Source: an uncultured Porphyromonadaceae bacterium
GTDB lineage: Bacteria; Bacteroidota; Bacteroidia; Bacteroidales; Muribaculaceae
Assembly (NCBI GenBank): GCA_947166165.1
Contig: CAMVDK010000053.1
Coordinates: 1 to 14,253, forward strand
DNA length: 14,253 bases
Direction: 5' to 3'
This document shows, in pieces, positions 1 through 6,807 of this stretch (its first letter is position 1; every line of letters begins with the position of its first letter). The notes under the pieces were generated by a model. That model was not told where the DNA came from and did not search any database. It saw nothing but the letters and a program-made list of their open reading frames with translations. The position numbers were made by a program, and so were the translations under genes.

Positions 1-523
1 GGTCTTTCTCGGGGTCGGCGGTGTAGATGCCGTCGACGCGTGTGCCCTTGAGCATCACGTCGGCCTCCAGCTCGATGCCGCGCAGCGCCGAGCCGGTGTC
101 GGTGGTGAAAAACGGGTTGCCCGTGCCGCACGACATGATGGCCACGCGGCCCTGCTCCATGGCGGCGATGGCGCGCCACTTGCTGTAGTGCTCGCCTATG
201 GGCACCATGGCGATGGCGGTGAACACCTGCGACGGCTGCCCCACGGCGTCGAGCCCCGACGACAGCGCCAGCGAGTTGATCACCGTGGCCAGCATGCCCA
301 TCTGGTCGCCCTTCACGCGGTCCACGCCCGTGGCCGCGCCGGCAAGGCCGCGGAAGATGTTGCCGCCGCCAATCACGATGGCCACCTGCACGCCCAGGTC
401 CACGATTTGCTTGATTTGCCGCGCGTAGTCGGACACGCGCTGCGGGTCGATGCCATGGCCCTGCCCGCCAGCCAGCGACTCGCCGCTCAGCTTGAGCAGG
501 ATGCGTTTGTAGATAGGTTCCAT
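1..523 (-). CDS. pyrH: UMP kinase (uridylate kinase), partial: C-terminus beyond left edge
   Basis: Cytosolic UMP kinase phosphorylates UMP to UDP with ATP in pyrimidine nucleotide synthesis and belongs to the amino-acid-kinase fold. The window holds about 174 codons read leftward from an ATG at 521-523; the family is usually about 235-240 residues, so roughly the last quarter lies outside. Visible family motifs are the N-terminal YKRILLKLSGESLAG, the glycine-rich IVIGGGNIFRGLAG nucleotide-binding loop, GDQMGMLATVINSLAL, and FFTTDTGSALRGIELEAD followed by LKGTRVDGIYTADPEKD. The start is the usual one for the family, with only two or three residues ahead of the conserved KRILLKLSGE. No Shine-Dalgarno sequence is visible, as is normal in Bacteroidetes. 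The gene has its own promoter about 200 nt upstream, and the leader carries an inverted-repeat element. Identification is near certain. Confidence 0.96.
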   Translation of the reverse strand, partial: MEPIYKRILLKLSGESLAGGQGHGIDPQRVSDYARQIKQIVDLGVQVAIVIGGGNIFRGLAGAATGVDRVKGDQMGMLATVINSLALSSGLDAVGQPSQVFTAIAMVPIGEHYSKWRAIAAMEQGRVAIMSCGTGNPFFTTDTGSALRGIELEADVMLKGTRVDGIYTADPEKD

Positions 524-540
524 TTCGGTCTTGAAGTTTT

Positions 541-718
541 ATTACTCAAGTTTCTAAAGCGCTGTCGCACTTCAGAACTTGAGGATTAGAGATGAGTGAT
601 GATTTTTTTCAAAGCTTGCGGACTTACGACCAAAATGCCGCATCCCTAATCCCTAATCTTTCATCACTAATCCTCAAGTTTCCTAAAGGGGCAAAGCCAC
701 TTTAGAAACTTGAGTTTT
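541..718. repeat. Nested inverted repeat in the pyrH leader (REP/MITE-like element)
   Basis: Two arms of roughly 58-62 nt (about 541-602 and 661-718) are imperfect reverse complements. The outer ends match exactly: ACTCAAGTTTCTAAAG at 544-559 against CTTTAGAAACTTGAGT at 700-715. The inner ends pair TGAGGATTAG...GAGTGATGA with TCATCAC...TAATCCTCA. Each arm is itself a hairpin, because AAGTTTCTAAAG near one end pairs with CTTCAGAACTT or a similar sequence at the other. The spacer at 603-660 contains a T run and a CCCTAATCCCTAATC stretch. The whole element lies inside the predicted pyrH 5' UTR, between promoter and start codon. It may be a non-autonomous palindromic repeat that inserted there; no gene is encoded. 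Confidence 0.8.
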
Positions 719-729
719 ATTACAACCTG

Positions 730-760
730 CAAAATTAGTCAAAATCGCCCAAATGGCCAA
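730..760 (-). promoter_or_regulatory. Predicted pyrH promoter (Bacteroidetes -33/-7)
   Basis: On the minus strand the -7 element TAATTTTG (730-737) fits the Bacteroidetes consensus TAnnTTTG. A TTG at 758-760 lies exactly 20 nt upstream as the -33 element. Transcription would start near 723-726, giving pyrH a leader of about 200 nt that includes the inverted repeat at 541-718. The call rests on motif and spacing only. Confidence 0.65.
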
Positions 761-830
761 GCGAATTGCTCCCACAGGCCACAATAATACGGTTTTCCCC
801 CACCTTTTTCGCCGTCGTCAGCCCACGCTC

Positions 831-1040
831 GCAAAAAAAATGAAGGCATGCCGTCGGCTGGCGGTATGCCTTCACATTGCCACTGCGTGCGGGGTTCGCA
901 TTCGCATGTTTGGCCGTCGCTGGTGGCGTAGGGAAATTTAGACTAAATGATTTCAACTTTTTGCGGATGGAGCCCTCACGGGCTCATTGGGAATACATAG
1001 AAGTGCCGCAGGGCGGCCGCTTCGTGCAATAGATTTATGC
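831..1040 (-). ncRNA. Candidate structured small RNA, about 205 nt, own promoter and terminator
   Basis: A transcript unit is bounded by a perfectly spaced promoter (1044-1075) and a strong intrinsic terminator (833-874), with no convincing reading frame between them. Reading 5' to 3', the RNA would form: a GAAG/CTTC stem enclosing GCCGC-CCT-GCGGC (about 999-1022); a hairpin AGCCC-GTGA-GGGCT with a GNRA tetraloop (about 970-985); an AU-rich single-stranded stretch (about 930-960); a GCCAC/GTGGC pairing (923-927 with 879-883) around a TGCG/CGCA-rich loop; and the terminator hairpin. Size and layout resemble 6S RNA and the 'Bacteroidales-1' type of RNA, also recognised by a Bacteroidetes promoter plus terminator, but I cannot assign a family by eye. 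It points toward pyrH but terminates before the pyrH promoter, so it is probably independent rather than a leader. Confidence 0.62.
833..874 (-). terminator. Intrinsic terminator of the small RNA
   Basis: The arms 862-874 and 841-853 form a 13-bp stem (one G-T wobble) with an 8-nt loop. On the minus strand it is followed directly by eight T residues (complement of the A run at 833-840). This is one of the clearest intrinsic terminators in the window and sets the 3' end of the candidate RNA. Confidence 0.85.
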
Positions 1041-1043
1041 TTG

Positions 1044-1075
1044 CAAAGGTAGGTGTTTTTGTCGAATCGGCCAAA
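1044..1075 (-). promoter_or_regulatory. Promoter of the small RNA (TTTG-N20-TACCTTTG)
   Basis: On the minus strand TTTG (1072-1075) is followed after exactly 20 nt by TACCTTTG (1044-1051), a full match to the Bacteroidetes -33/-7 consensus. The predicted start is near 1037-1040. The same TTTG-N20-TACCTTTG arrangement recurs on the plus strand at 8452-8483, which supports the reading. Confidence 0.78.
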
Positions 1076-1445
1076 TGCCTGCCTCCTTGTCCGGCCATGG
1101 CTGTCCTGCGTGCCGAGGGGGCGGTGGCCTGCCGTGGCCGCGCTGCGCCAGGAAGGCTGTCAATGCGTGTGCAACTGTTCGGTAATCAGCCGTTTACGCC
1201 TGCTCGTCGCCTCTGGATCTCGGGCTTGTTGGCATGCCGTCGGCCCGATTTCTGGAGCTGTTTTTGATGTGCGCGACGCGCTTTTGTGTTGTGGAATTAT
1301 GTTGTAAAACATTGGTTTTGCTGGTATTTAACATTATTTAATGTAGCCGAAAGTCTCAGCATCCACTGCGCGATGCGAAATAATCGGTCAATCGTCGGCA
1401 GGCGCACCGGCGTGGGGTGGTGGGGTGCTCGTCGTTGCACATCAT
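1076..1445. other. Gene-poor intergenic stretch
   Basis: About 370 nt separate the small-RNA promoter from the terminator of the large secreted-protein gene. The left two thirds are GC-rich and the part near 1280-1350 is AT-rich. The open frames here (for example 1037-1267 and 1286-1555 on the plus strand) have no recognisable protein motif and no promoter motif. A weak stem near 1220-1248 followed by GCTGTTTTTG is too poor to call. I see nothing else supportable. Confidence 0.5.
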
Positions 1446-1490
1446 CAAAGATAGCAACAGCCGCACGACTGTCGAGTCGCGCGGCTGCTA
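1446..1490 (-). terminator. Terminator-like hairpin after the giant secreted-protein gene
   Basis: On the minus strand, TAGCAGCCGC...CGACT (from 1490) pairs with AGTCG...GCGGCT...TGCTA (to 1452) around a CGAC loop, giving an almost continuous stem. It is followed by a weak T tract (CTTT). It lies about 23 nt past the stop codon of the gene ending at 1513 and is its likely terminator. Confidence 0.7.
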
Positions 1491-1512
1491 TAATCAGTCG
1501 GTCAGGCCTCTG

Positions 1513-4500
1513 TCAGCGCACCTGTTTGGAGGTTACTGTGGTTCCGTCGGTGTAGCGTGTCACCACCACATTCACACCGGCAAACGGCTTGCTGCTGGCC
1601 ATGCCCGTGGTGTTGTAGTAGATCACTTGCTCCACCTCGCGGTAGTTCAGGTCGTTGACAGCGGTGACAATCTGGTCGCTGCCGCCCTTCAGCGTGGTGT
1701 TGATTTCAATCTCGCTGATGTAGTACTTGCCATCGGCTGTCTCGCCGGCGCGGCGCGGAGTGCCGGGCTGGAAGCTGGGAGTGGGCAGCGTGGCCAGCTC
1801 GGCCATGCTCGTGAAGTAGAGGCGCACCACGAAGGTGACGGGAATTTCGGTCACCGGGCTGCCGGGAGCGTTCACGTCGATGGCGCCGAATGTGCCGCTC
1901 TTCTCGTTGTTCGGCCCAACGGTGATGTTGCCAAGGGCCGGGGCCGGATCGGTCTTGTTCACATCCAGGTAGGTGAACTCCTCGAACAGATACTCGCCGT
2001 TGTCGTTGCCCATGCGCGCTTGGCGGTCGCTGAGTTCCTCGCCCAGATACTGGGGGTCGATTTTGCGCCAGGCGCGAATCTTGTAGATGTCGTAGCCACG
2101 CGGAATGAGCTGGATGTTGTCGACGATGGCCTTCCAGTCGAGCGCCATCGTGTAGTAGGTGTAGGCCACTCCATCGTCGTTGCGGAAGGTGTAACTGCCC
2201 TTCTGAGCGTCGCGCAGCGTCACATCGATGCGGCCGGTGGCGGCGTTCTGCAGCGGACCGCCATAGGTGTTGTAGTCGCGGCGGACGTTGCCGTTGGCAT
2301 CCTTGCCCGTGGCAAAGGTCTCAATCACCGGAGCGTAGACATAGGCGCCGGGATTGCTCTCGGCATACTTGTCGACGAAGTTTGCCCACTTGTCGGTCTC
2401 GCCGGGGGCCACGGCCACCGTCGAGGTGGTGTAGTATTCCGGCTGGTTGAGCACGTCGTTCATGCTCACGGTGTAGCTGCCGTCCTGGTTGCCGGCCATG
2501 CCCGTGGGCGGGAGGTCTTGCTCGCTGTCGTTTTCATACACCTCATCGATGATGAATCGCTCTTCATCGGCATTCCAGCGGTAGGCGTCGTAGCGCAAAA
2601 TCTCGGTCTTGCTGCTGTAGCGCAGCTGGGCTCCGAACTCCACACTGGGCAGTAAGCCTATGGTCGGGAACTCGACATCGGCATCCACCTCTTCCTTGGT
2701 GAACGAGCCACTGATTTGCGACATGGTCTTGTAAACAGGCACACGATAGGTGTTGCTGTAGGCTGAACCTTCGGTAATAGTCTCATCGGTGTAGTTGGTC
2801 TCAATCTTGTACTGATACAGACCAGGATGCTGATTCTCCGACACGTCGGCGGTGAAGTTGTCGTAAATCACCAGGTTGTTGAAGACAACATATTGTACTC
2901 CGTTGGTCGTCTTGGTGTTGTAATTGTAAGTGCTGCCAATCGAATTAACATGATAGCCTGCATGGATTTGACTGGGCTTGTTGGCGTCTGACTTTCCAAT
3001 GGGGAATTCCGTCGAGTCGGCCTGCTCGCCCCAGGTGACATCCATTCTTCGTTCATTCTTGTTGCCAACCTTCAGCGAGACCACCAGTTCCTTTACCGTT
3101 TGGCTCTCACCCTCGACAAGTTCGTTATGCATGCGGTAGACATCGAGGCGGGTTGCATTCGCACCTGCTGAGCCACCTTGAAGGTCATTCACTCTCAGGC
3201 CCAAGTCATCGTTGGTGATGACGAGTTTGTTGGAGTAGCAGTTCTTTTGTGTGTCGGGGTTGTAGCGGCTGTAGTAGGTGGCGTCGTTGAGCACCAATTT
3301 CTCGTTCTTGTCCAGGCCGGGAATCACATAGCTCTGCTGGTTCGACATCTTAAGGCCCAGGAAGTGGCCCTTGTCGCGACCACGGATGGCATAAGTCACC
3401 ATTTGGCTGTTGGTCTGCATGTCGACAAACACATCGGGATAATTCTTCTCGGCACCTGCGCCCAGATAGAGCTTGATGGGCACCGGGTTCGACTGGTCGG
3501 CCAGCACATTGCCCAGCGAATCGGTGTATTCGCCATTGGCATTGCGGTAATAGACGGGGACATAGGTCTCGTTGCCATCGTCGTCGACCACCACCTGGAA
3601 CAGTTCGAACTCTTGCTCATCGCCAGGAAGGAAATTGTCCAAATTGCTGACCCAATTCAAGTTGAGGCGGTAGAGCGAGTCGGCATCGGTTCCCACTTGT
3701 ACTCCCGTGATTTCGTTCTGACGAATCACATAGAGCCCCATCTTAGGTTGATGCTCTTTATTGTAGTTCAGATACTTCTCAAACATAGCAGGATCACGAC
3801 CGTACACTTCTTCTGTGACGGTAGCAGGTTTCCATTTCATCATGCGATAGTCGGGCACGAAGAACATCAGGTCGCGCACATCCTGGCAGTCTTTTGCTTC
3901 AGAATCCTCGCCGTACATCATGAACTGGTGGTTGAGGTTGGGAATGGATGCACAATCATGATCCACACCGTAAGAGTCCATATTCACCAAACCTTGATAG
4001 ATGTCGTCCAAGCCGGCCGTTGCATCAGTAGCCACAGGGCTGAATTGCTCGAACATGTGGAAGAACATAAGGTAACCGTAGTTGTCGGCGATGGTATGCG
4101 TGTTATAGTAGTCACTATAAATAAAACATGGTGGTGCACACCAAGTGGTTCCTAAGATATAATTGTGAGTTTTGCCATCCGACCCCGTATAGGTGTCTTC
4201 TGATTCGGCCTCAAATGAATTGAGCACCCAACGCAACTGCCCTTTCGCTAAGAAGAAGAACTTGTTCATTTTGTCGCAGTCAACCTTGAACAAGGTGCCA
4301 CGGTCCAAGTCTGCTCCCGTACGCTTTGCTTCACTGATGATGCGTGCTGATTTGATGGTTTTCTTCATGAAGAAGCGGAGACGCTCCTTAGCACTGTTGA
4401 TAGTTGTTGCATTATATTCTTGAACGAGTTTCGAATAAGAATAGTCGTCCACAAGTTCAACCAACAAAACAGTCAATCCATCATAATCAGGTTTGTATTG

Positions 4501-5802
4501 CACCGTATCAACAGTTGACACATAGGAATACTGAGTTCCGGAATTTGTATTATGAGAATATCGCCATGTATCCAAGTTTCCTTCAATATCCCATCCATAA
4601 TCCTCAAACACAAACGTATCATTGGACAAATTTGGAGTACCTACACCTGCATAATAAACATCATTATATGGTTCATCGAAGGCTTTTGTACCATCCGTAC
4701 CATAACCACGTTTGAGATTACCTGGGATTTCAGGGTCAGTATAAATCTTACGCATCATAGCAATAATCTGGTCGGGGTCGGTTGCTATTTCGGCGAGATT
4801 ATTGGTGTGTGATTGACCTGTGCTGTCGGTCCAGTTGTAAGTTTTTGACTCAAAGAAAGGTCTGTCGTACGTCACATGAGCCTTGGTCTGACTGCCTGAA
4901 GCCACCTTCGAGGTGTAGGTGATGGTCATTTTGGGCAGGAATTGGAATTTTAGTGTATTAGCTGTAGACCCAGACCCGGTGTAATAATTGTTGATGCTAA
5001 CACCAGTTGAATACCCCGTCTTTCCGTACCACGCAAAGGAATTATTTGTATAATAAGATCCAGATTCATAAACATAAGTGTCAATAATCAGGTTCCCGCC
5101 ATACCAAATGTAAGGCTCATTAAATGTGATAGTGGCAGTAGCTCGATTTGCGTTATATGAGAGTTTACCGATATAACATAGTGTCATGCTATTACGATTG
5201 TTGTTCATCGCAGTTAAATCAGCGATTGTATTGCTCGAAGTTTCGCTGACAAATAACGCCACAGTTGAAGATGCCAAATACGACCATTGAGTTGAATTCT
5301 TAGAATTGGCATAGAAAGTAAGCTGAGTTATTTTATCTCCAGGTGTTAACGCTGATAAAAGTTCAGCCGGATAAATCATCTGGGATGCTGTTTCATCAGT
5401 ATCAAAATAAAAACCATAAAAGGGGACTTTTGCTTGAGTAGATGTGCCATCGCAAACAGTGGTAGTTTGCGTTTGTGAGCTTTCCACATACACATCTACC
5501 ATGTCATACACACCTCCGCTGTAGTCGGAAACGCGGGCAGGGGCTTTCTGACGTTCGGGAGTAGAAACATCTGTTGCTGGATTATCTTTCACGTCGAGGT
5601 TTGTATCAAACGAACGTGAAACAACTGCTGGAAGCGATTTCGCGTATTCCACGAAATGCCCCTCAGGTTGCAAAAGCGCTTGTGCCGCCGACGGTAGGGC
5701 GAGCAGAAGGGTGAGGGCTGCGAGCAGCATGCGCCTCATCTTCTTGCCTGTGGGCGCAGGCAGGGCTGACGGCTCGGCTGTGGGGGTGTTGAATGTTTTC
5801 AT
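1513..5802 (-). CDS. Giant secreted multidomain protein with sorting-type C-terminal tail, function unknown
   Basis: I do not recognise a named family. With the ATG at 5800-5802 the product has 1429 residues. An N-terminal hydrophobic segment (MRRMLLAALTLLLALPSAAQA, ends near residue 43) is a signal peptide preceded by an unusually long polar stretch; ATG codons at 5817 and 5739 are alternatives. I prefer 5802 because its context ACAATCATTATGAA also precedes the exported-protein gene at 10171. Residues about 100-300 look like a beta-sandwich module recurrent in Bacteroidales surface proteins (QMIYPAELLSAL...ITQLTFYA...GGNLIIDTYVY...FLPKMTITYTS). The middle region has no domain I can name. The last ~50 residues (VTAVNDLN...IYYNTTGM...GVNVVVTRYTDGTT...) form a type IX sorting-like tail, closely matched by the tail of the gene at 11968. 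DNA for about 4050-5500 is clearly more AT-rich than the rest. An adhesin or surface-ligand role is conjecture. Confidence 0.85.
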   Translation of the reverse strand: MKTFNTPTAEPSALPAPTGKKMRRMLLAALTLLLALPSAAQALLQPEGHFVEYAKSLPAVVSRSFDTNLDVKDNPATDVSTPERQKAPARVSDYSGGVYDMVDVYVESSQTQTTTVCDGTSTQAKVPFYGFYFDTDETASQMIYPAELLSALTPGDKITQLTFYANSKNSTQWSYLASSTVALFVSETSSNTIADLTAMNNNRNSMTLCYIGKLSYNANRATATITFNEPYIWYGGNLIIDTYVYESGSYYTNNSFAWYGKTGYSTGVSINNYYTGSGSTANTLKFQFLPKMTITYTSKVASGSQTKAHVTYDRPFFESKTYNWTDSTGQSHTNNLAEIATDPDQIIAMMRKIYTDPEIPGNLKRGYGTDGTKAFDEPYNDVYYAGVGTPNLSNDTFVFEDYGWDIEGNLDTWRYSHNTNSGTQYSYVSTVDTVQYKPDYDGLTVLLVELVDDYSYSKLVQEYNATTINSAKERLRFFMKKTIKSARIISEAKRTGADLDRGTLFKVDCDKMNKFFFLAKGQLRWVLNSFEAESEDTYTGSDGKTHNYILGTTWCAPPCFIYSDYYNTHTIADNYGYLMFFHMFEQFSPVATDATAGLDDIYQGLVNMDSYGVDHDCASIPNLNHQFMMYGEDSEAKDCQDVRDLMFFVPDYRMMKWKPATVTEEVYGRDPAMFEKYLNYNKEHQPKMGLYVIRQNEITGVQVGTDADSLYRLNLNWVSNLDNFLPGDEQEFELFQVVVDDDGNETYVPVYYRNANGEYTDSLGNVLADQSNPVPIKLYLGAGAEKNYPDVFVDMQTNSQMVTYAIRGRDKGHFLGLKMSNQQSYVIPGLDKNEKLVLNDATYYSRYNPDTQKNCYSNKLVITNDDLGLRVNDLQGGSAGANATRLDVYRMHNELVEGESQTVKELVVSLKVGNKNERRMDVTWGEQADSTEFPIGKSDANKPSQIHAGYHVNSIGSTYNYNTKTTNGVQYVVFNNLVIYDNFTADVSENQHPGLYQYKIETNYTDETITEGSAYSNTYRVPVYKTMSQISGSFTKEEVDADVEFPTIGLLPSVEFGAQLRYSSKTEILRYDAYRWNADEERFIIDEVYENDSEQDLPPTGMAGNQDGSYTVSMNDVLNQPEYYTTSTVAVAPGETDKWANFVDKYAESNPGAYVYAPVIETFATGKDANGNVRRDYNTYGGPLQNAATGRIDVTLRDAQKGSYTFRNDDGVAYTYYTMALDWKAIVDNIQLIPRGYDIYKIRAWRKIDPQYLGEELSDRQARMGNDNGEYLFEEFTYLDVNKTDPAPALGNITVGPNNEKSGTFGAIDVNAPGSPVTEIPVTFVVRLYFTSMAELATLPTPSFQPGTPRRAGETADGKYYISEIEINTTLKGGSDQIVTAVNDLNYREVEQVIYYNTTGMASSKPFAGVNVVVTRYTDGTTVTSKQVR

Positions 5803-5947
5803 AATGATTGTGGTCATTAGCGCAGATTTGTCGCCATGCTGCTAACGCAGGCGTGGCGAAAATCGGCAGATTGATAAATGTTTGTGTATAATATAGTTAT
5901 TTAAGCGAATGGTTAAAACAATAGTGTGAATCTCAATAAAACGACAA

Positions 5948-5955
5948 CAAAAGTA
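5948..5955 (-). promoter_or_regulatory. Possible -7 element for the giant secreted-protein gene
   Basis: TACTTTTG on the minus strand matches TAnnTTTG and would give a leader of about 135-140 nt. No TTTG lies at the right distance upstream (the nearest is only 13 nt away), so this is a weak promoter or needs activation. An 11-nt A tract on this strand (6000-6010) lies about 45 nt upstream and could act as an UP-like element. Confidence 0.4.
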
Positions 5956-6183
5956 TAAAGAAATTATCAAAAATGGTAGAGATTTAGCGTATGTTTGTAT
6001 TTTTTTTTTTGATAACACTGTTGCGCTGATGGCTTGAAGGAATCCGTTGAAGTGGAGTGTGGCAATAATGGTAGAAGATGTGGCAATTTACGGGTGTGTG
6101 TGGTGTGTATGGCCGTTTGATGCAGCCTCACTGATGCTTTCGCCACTGGGGGGCGGGTGGTGCTTGCAGCGGTGTTTTGGGCG
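5956..6183. other. Intergenic region with homopolymer tract and short direct repeats
   Basis: This stretch lies between the giant gene's promoter and the stop codon of the wbqC-like gene. It contains an 11-T run on the plus strand (6000-6010) and two copies of TGTGGCAAT (6058-6066 and 6079-6087) exactly 21 bp apart. A third copy lies upstream of another secreted-protein gene at 8421-8429. No open frame here carries a recognisable motif, and no clear terminator for the wbqC-like gene is visible. Confidence 0.5.
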
Positions 6184-6780
6184 TCAATCCCCTGTCATTT
6201 TCATCAGGGTGAAGATGCCTTCGGGGCCTTCGTTCATCATCAGGTCGAGCACGCTCAGGCCGGGCTGAAAGCCGTGGCGCCGGCTCCAGAGCTGGTAGTA
6301 GGCTGCGTCGCGGGTGGCGATGGCATCGAGCGGGGCGAGGGTGGCCGCGGCGTCGGACGGGCAGTAGGTCAGCTCAACGGGCAGCTGCATGAAGTCGACG
6401 ATGAGCCGCGCCAGCTGCCGGTTGTAGTCGAGCAGCAGCGTCTGCCCGCCGAAGACCACGTCGTGCAGGTCGGGGGCCACGTGGTCGAAATAGGGTGTCT
6501 GTCCGTAAGCCGAGTAGAGCGCGCCCCAGTGGGTGTGCCGCCAGTTGGCGTGCTCGCTGATGCCCACCTGGCTCATGGGCGTGGCCGCGTGGCGCGAGCC
6601 GCCGGCAATGGGCACCGCGAGCTGCTGCACGCCACCCGGACCGAGGATGGCGTAGCGGTGGTGGCTGTGGCGCGCGCCGCATGGGCGTTCGTCGGTCAGG
6701 ATGGCCACGCGGCGGGCGGCCAGAGCGGCGGCCCACCAGCGCACGGAGCCAGCGGACATCGACACTGAGCGGTGTTCCAT
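6184..6780 (-). CDS. WbqC-family protein
   Basis: The 198-residue product matches the WbqC-like family, whose members are annotated around O-antigen / surface-polysaccharide loci but whose biochemical activity is poorly defined. The recognisable core is an opening segment with small and aromatic residues, a basic region before a LAVPI strand (residues 54-58), and the hallmark ISEHANWRHTHWGALYSAYG (W80, H84, W85) followed by TPYFDHVAPDLHDV. No signal peptide or membrane segment is evident, so it is probably cytosolic. The gene begins 27 nt after the lepB stop on the same strand and is likely co-transcribed with it, an arrangement common in Bacteroidales. Met1 is assumed; Met8 is an alternative start. 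The usual family segment with KQTYRNR before the LxVPV strand is replaced by a His/Arg-rich variant, so it is a divergent member. Confidence 0.82.
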   Translation of the reverse strand: MEHRSVSMSAGSVRWWAAALAARRVAILTDERPCGARHSHHRYAILGPGGVQQLAVPIAGGSRHAATPMSQVGISEHANWRHTHWGALYSAYGQTPYFDHVAPDLHDVVFGGQTLLLDYNRQLARLIVDFMQLPVELTYCPSDAAATLAPLDAIATRDAAYYQLWSRRHGFQPGLSVLDLMMNEGPEGIFTLMKMTGD

Positions 6781-6807
6781 AACCTGTGCCCGTTGCGTGT
6801 GTGTGGG

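Noticed and set aside
188..589. 133-codon plus-strand frame opposite pyrH
   Set aside because: It is antisense to the pyrH coding sequence and runs on into the inverted-repeat element.
641..660. Telomere-like CCCTAATCCCTAAT stretch
   Set aside because: Only two copies inside the spacer of a palindromic element; no evidence of a linear end or longer array.
735..956. Minus-strand 73-codon frame starting at TTG
   Set aside because: It runs straight through the strong terminator at 833-874 and over the pyrH promoter, has no protein motif, and is better explained as part of a non-coding RNA.
1231..1244. GGCATGCCGTCGGC shared with the small-RNA terminator (845-858)
   Set aside because: A 14-bp match of GC-rich palindromic sequence can arise by chance in a window this size, and the 1220-1260 stem has only a poor T tract.
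1417..4155. Long plus-strand open frames at 1417-2655 and 3178-4155
   Set aside because: They lie antisense to the 1513-5802 gene, read as low-complexity Val/His/Ala/Gly-rich shadows typical of GC-rich third positions, and have no signal, domain or promoter. The minus-strand frame has a signal peptide and a family tail.
1513..5802. Possible diversity-generating retroelement target
   Set aside because: No reverse transcriptase gene and no template/variable repeat pair is visible in the window.
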